From positions 1 through 45,044 of the forward strand of contig CAMCWB010000029.1 of the NCBI GenBank assembly GCA_945882315.1: 45,044 nt of DNA, given 5' to 3'. This document shows, piece by piece, positions 43,470 to 45,044 of this stretch (its first letter is position 1; every line of letters begins with the position of its first letter). The translations under genes were made by a program, and so were the position numbers. This DNA is from Bauldia litoralis. GTDB lineage: Bacteria; Pseudomonadota; Alphaproteobacteria; Rhizobiales; Kaistiaceae. The notes below the pieces were generated by a model. It was not told where the DNA came from, made no database searches, and saw nothing but the letters and a program-made list of their open reading frames with translations.

Positions 43470-45044
43470 CTAATCGAACCGGCCGTGGCAGTGCTTGAAC
43501 TTCTTGCCGGAGCCGCAGGGGCAGAGCGCGTTGCGCTGGACCTTGCCCCAGGTTGACGGATTCTTCGGGTCGATCTGCGTCGGGGCGAGGCGGGCGCCGC
43601 GACCGTCGGAGACCTGCCAGGGCTCGTTGTCGTCCGCCATCTCGTTCTCACCGGTGGTGGGATCGAGATGGGCTGCCTCGAGCGATTCGAAATCGCCCTC
43701 CGGAGCCAGAGGCGGCGGCCGCTGGACGACTTCGACGCGCATCAATTGCTGGGTCACCGCCTCGCGGAGGCGGTTCAGCATCGTCTGGAAAAGCTCGAAG
43801 GATTCGGTCTTGTATTCGTTGAGCGGATCGCGCTGCGCATAGCCTCGGAAGCCGACGACCTGGCGGAGATGGTCGAGCACGACCAGATGCTCGCGCCAGA
43901 GGTGGTCGAGCGTCTGGAGAAGGACGGCTTTCTCGACCTGGCGCATGACATCCGGTGAGAAGCGCACGGTGCGGGCCGCGGCCGCTTCGTCGACGGCGCG
44001 GTTGAGGCGATCCTGAACTTCCTCGTCGGCGATGCCTTCTTCCTTCGCCCATTGATCGATGGGAAGGTCGAGATTGAAGTTCTGCCGGACCTGCTCCTTG
44101 ATCCCTTCGACATCCCACTGCTCGGCATAGGCCTTTTCGGGAATGTAGCGGGTGACGAGAGCCTCGATGACTTCATGGCGCATGTCGGCGACGGTCTCGG
44201 TGACGGTCTCCTGGGCCATGAGGTCGATGCGCTGCTCGAAGATGACGCGGCGCTGGTCGTTCATCACATCGTCGAATTTGAGCACGTTCTTGCGCTGGTC
44301 GAAGTTGCGCGCCTCGACCTTCTGCTGCGCCTTTTCAAGCGCCCGGTTGATCCAGGGATGGACGATCGCCTCGCCCTCCTTCAGGCCGAGCTTCTGGAGC
44401 ATGCCGTCCATGCGCTCGGAGCCGAAGATGCGCATCAGATCGTCCTGAAGCGACAGGAAGAATTTCGAGTGGCCGGGATCGCCCTGACGGCCCGAACGGC
44501 CGCGGAGCTGATTGTCGATGCGCCGGCTCTCATGCCGCTCTGTGCCGAGCACGTAGAGCCCGCCGGCGGCGAGGGCTTCGTCCTTGAGCTTCGTCACCTC
44601 GGCGCGGATCGCCCCGGCGCGACGTTCGTGCTCGGCCTCGTCGGCGATCTCGGCCAGTTCCTGCTGGATGCGCATTTCCGGGTTGCCGCCGAGCTGGATG
44701 TCGGTGCCGCGGCCGGCCATGTTGGTGGCAACCGTGACGGCGCCGGGTACGCCGGCATTGGCAACGATGAAGGCTTCCTGCTCGTGGTAGCGCGCGTTCA
44801 GCACCTTGTGCGGAATACGCTGCGCGGTGAGCAGGTTGGAGAGGAGTTCGGACTTCTCGATCGAGGCGGTGCCGAGGAGGAGCGGCTGGCCCTTGGCGTG
44901 GGCTTCCTTCACTTCCTTGACGATCTCGGCGTATTTCGCCTTGGCCGTGCGGTAGACGACGTCGTCCTCGTCCAGGCGCAGGACCGGTTTGTTCGTGGGC
45001 AGATCGATGACGGAGAGCTTGTAGATGTCGGCAAACTCGTCGGC
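43470..45044 (-). CDS. secA: Preprotein translocase ATPase SecA, C-terminal 524 residues (partial)
   Basis: The frame is open to the window edge and includes NBD2 motifs [48 protein letters not shown], the helical wing and scaffold regions ([13 protein letters not shown]), and a C-terminal SEC-C zinc motif [14 protein letters not shown]. SecA drives protein export through SecYEG. The N-terminal third, with Walker A, lies outside the window. Confidence 0.97.
   Translation of the reverse strand, partial: ADEFADIYKLSVIDLPTNKPVLRLDEDDVVYRTAKAKYAEIVKEVKEAHAKGQPLLLGTASIEKSELLSNLLTAQRIPHKVLNARYHEQEAFIVANAGVPGAVTVATNMAGRGTDIQLGGNPEMRIQQELAEIADEAEHERRAGAIRAEVTKLKDEALAAGGLYVLGTERHESRRIDNQLRGRSGRQGDPGHSKFFLSLQDDLMRIFGSERMDGMLQKLGLKEGEAIVHPWINRALEKAQQKVEARNFDQRKNVLKFDDVMNDQRRVIFEQRIDLMAQETVTETVADMRHEVIEALVTRYIPEKAYAEQWDVEGIKEQVRQNFNLDLPIDQWAKEEGIADEEVQDRLNRAVDEAAAARTVRFSPDVMRQVEKAVLLQTLDHLWREHLVVLDHLRQVVGFRGYAQRDPLNEYKTESFELFQTMLNRLREAVTQQLMRVEVVQRPPPLAPEGDFESLEAAHLDPTTGENEMADDNEPWQVSDGRGARLAPTQIDPKNPSTWGKVQRNALCPCGSGKKFKHCHGRFD

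Overview
The window is chromosomal DNA of an alphaproteobacterium, most likely of the order Hyphomicrobiales (Rhizobiales). This rests on gene content and order: rpoH - carD - fdxA - S4 protein - SUV3-like helicase - DUF3108 protein - rpmB, then cobT/cobS - J-domain protein - bolA, aroB/aroK, xerD - accA, and secA. A palindromic intergenic repeat of rhizobial type supports it. The genus cannot be told from what is visible.

Positions 1-839 are already accessory DNA: the right end of an IS3-family insertion sequence cuts an McrB-like restriction gene. From about 868 to 18060 lies a 17.2 kb integrated island in the 3' part of a tRNA-Arg(CCT) gene. The tRNA (18015-18091, minus strand) is intact on the right, its displaced 3' end survives at 840-885, and an 18-bp perfect direct repeat marks both junctions. 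A 13-bp repeat, each copy next to a GTGTATA half-site, lies just inside both ends and may be an integrase arm site. The island carries a serine recombinase and a tyrosine integrase in tandem, a frameshifted TolA-C-domain exported protein, a compact RHH-regulator operon, and a large minus-strand cluster. That cluster encodes a membrane protein, an Mrr-type nuclease/SF2 helicase with eight helicase-associated (HA) repeats, an unknown protein, a DNA methyltransferase fused to a PLP-enzyme-like domain, and a glycosyltransferase-like protein. After it come an exported protein, a putative HUH endonuclease, a Sel1-repeat protein, a decayed GIY-YIG fragment and two unknown genes.

The most interesting candidate is the minus-strand cluster at 5168-13308. 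It can be read as an undescribed restriction/DNA-hypermodification system: the helicase-nuclease would attack foreign DNA, while the methyltransferase-PLP fusion, perhaps with the glycosyltransferase-like protein, would mark self DNA. The domain content is seen in the sequence; the system function is inference.

Positions 18092-45044 are high-GC core chromosome in several operons. They include a minus-strand information-processing block (rpoH, carD, fdxA, S4, helicase), the cobalamin cobaltochelatase genes cobS-cobT, aromatic amino acid biosynthesis (aroK-aroB), a small membrane protein translationally coupled to xerD, accA, a YkuD lipoprotein, a fucosyltransferase-like gene and the 3' part of secA. 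Two genes here look broken: a lipase-like gene with an 11-bp tandem duplication and an esterase/phytase-like gene with an in-frame TAG. Together with the 10-bp duplication in the island, this suggests either recent decay or local sequence errors.
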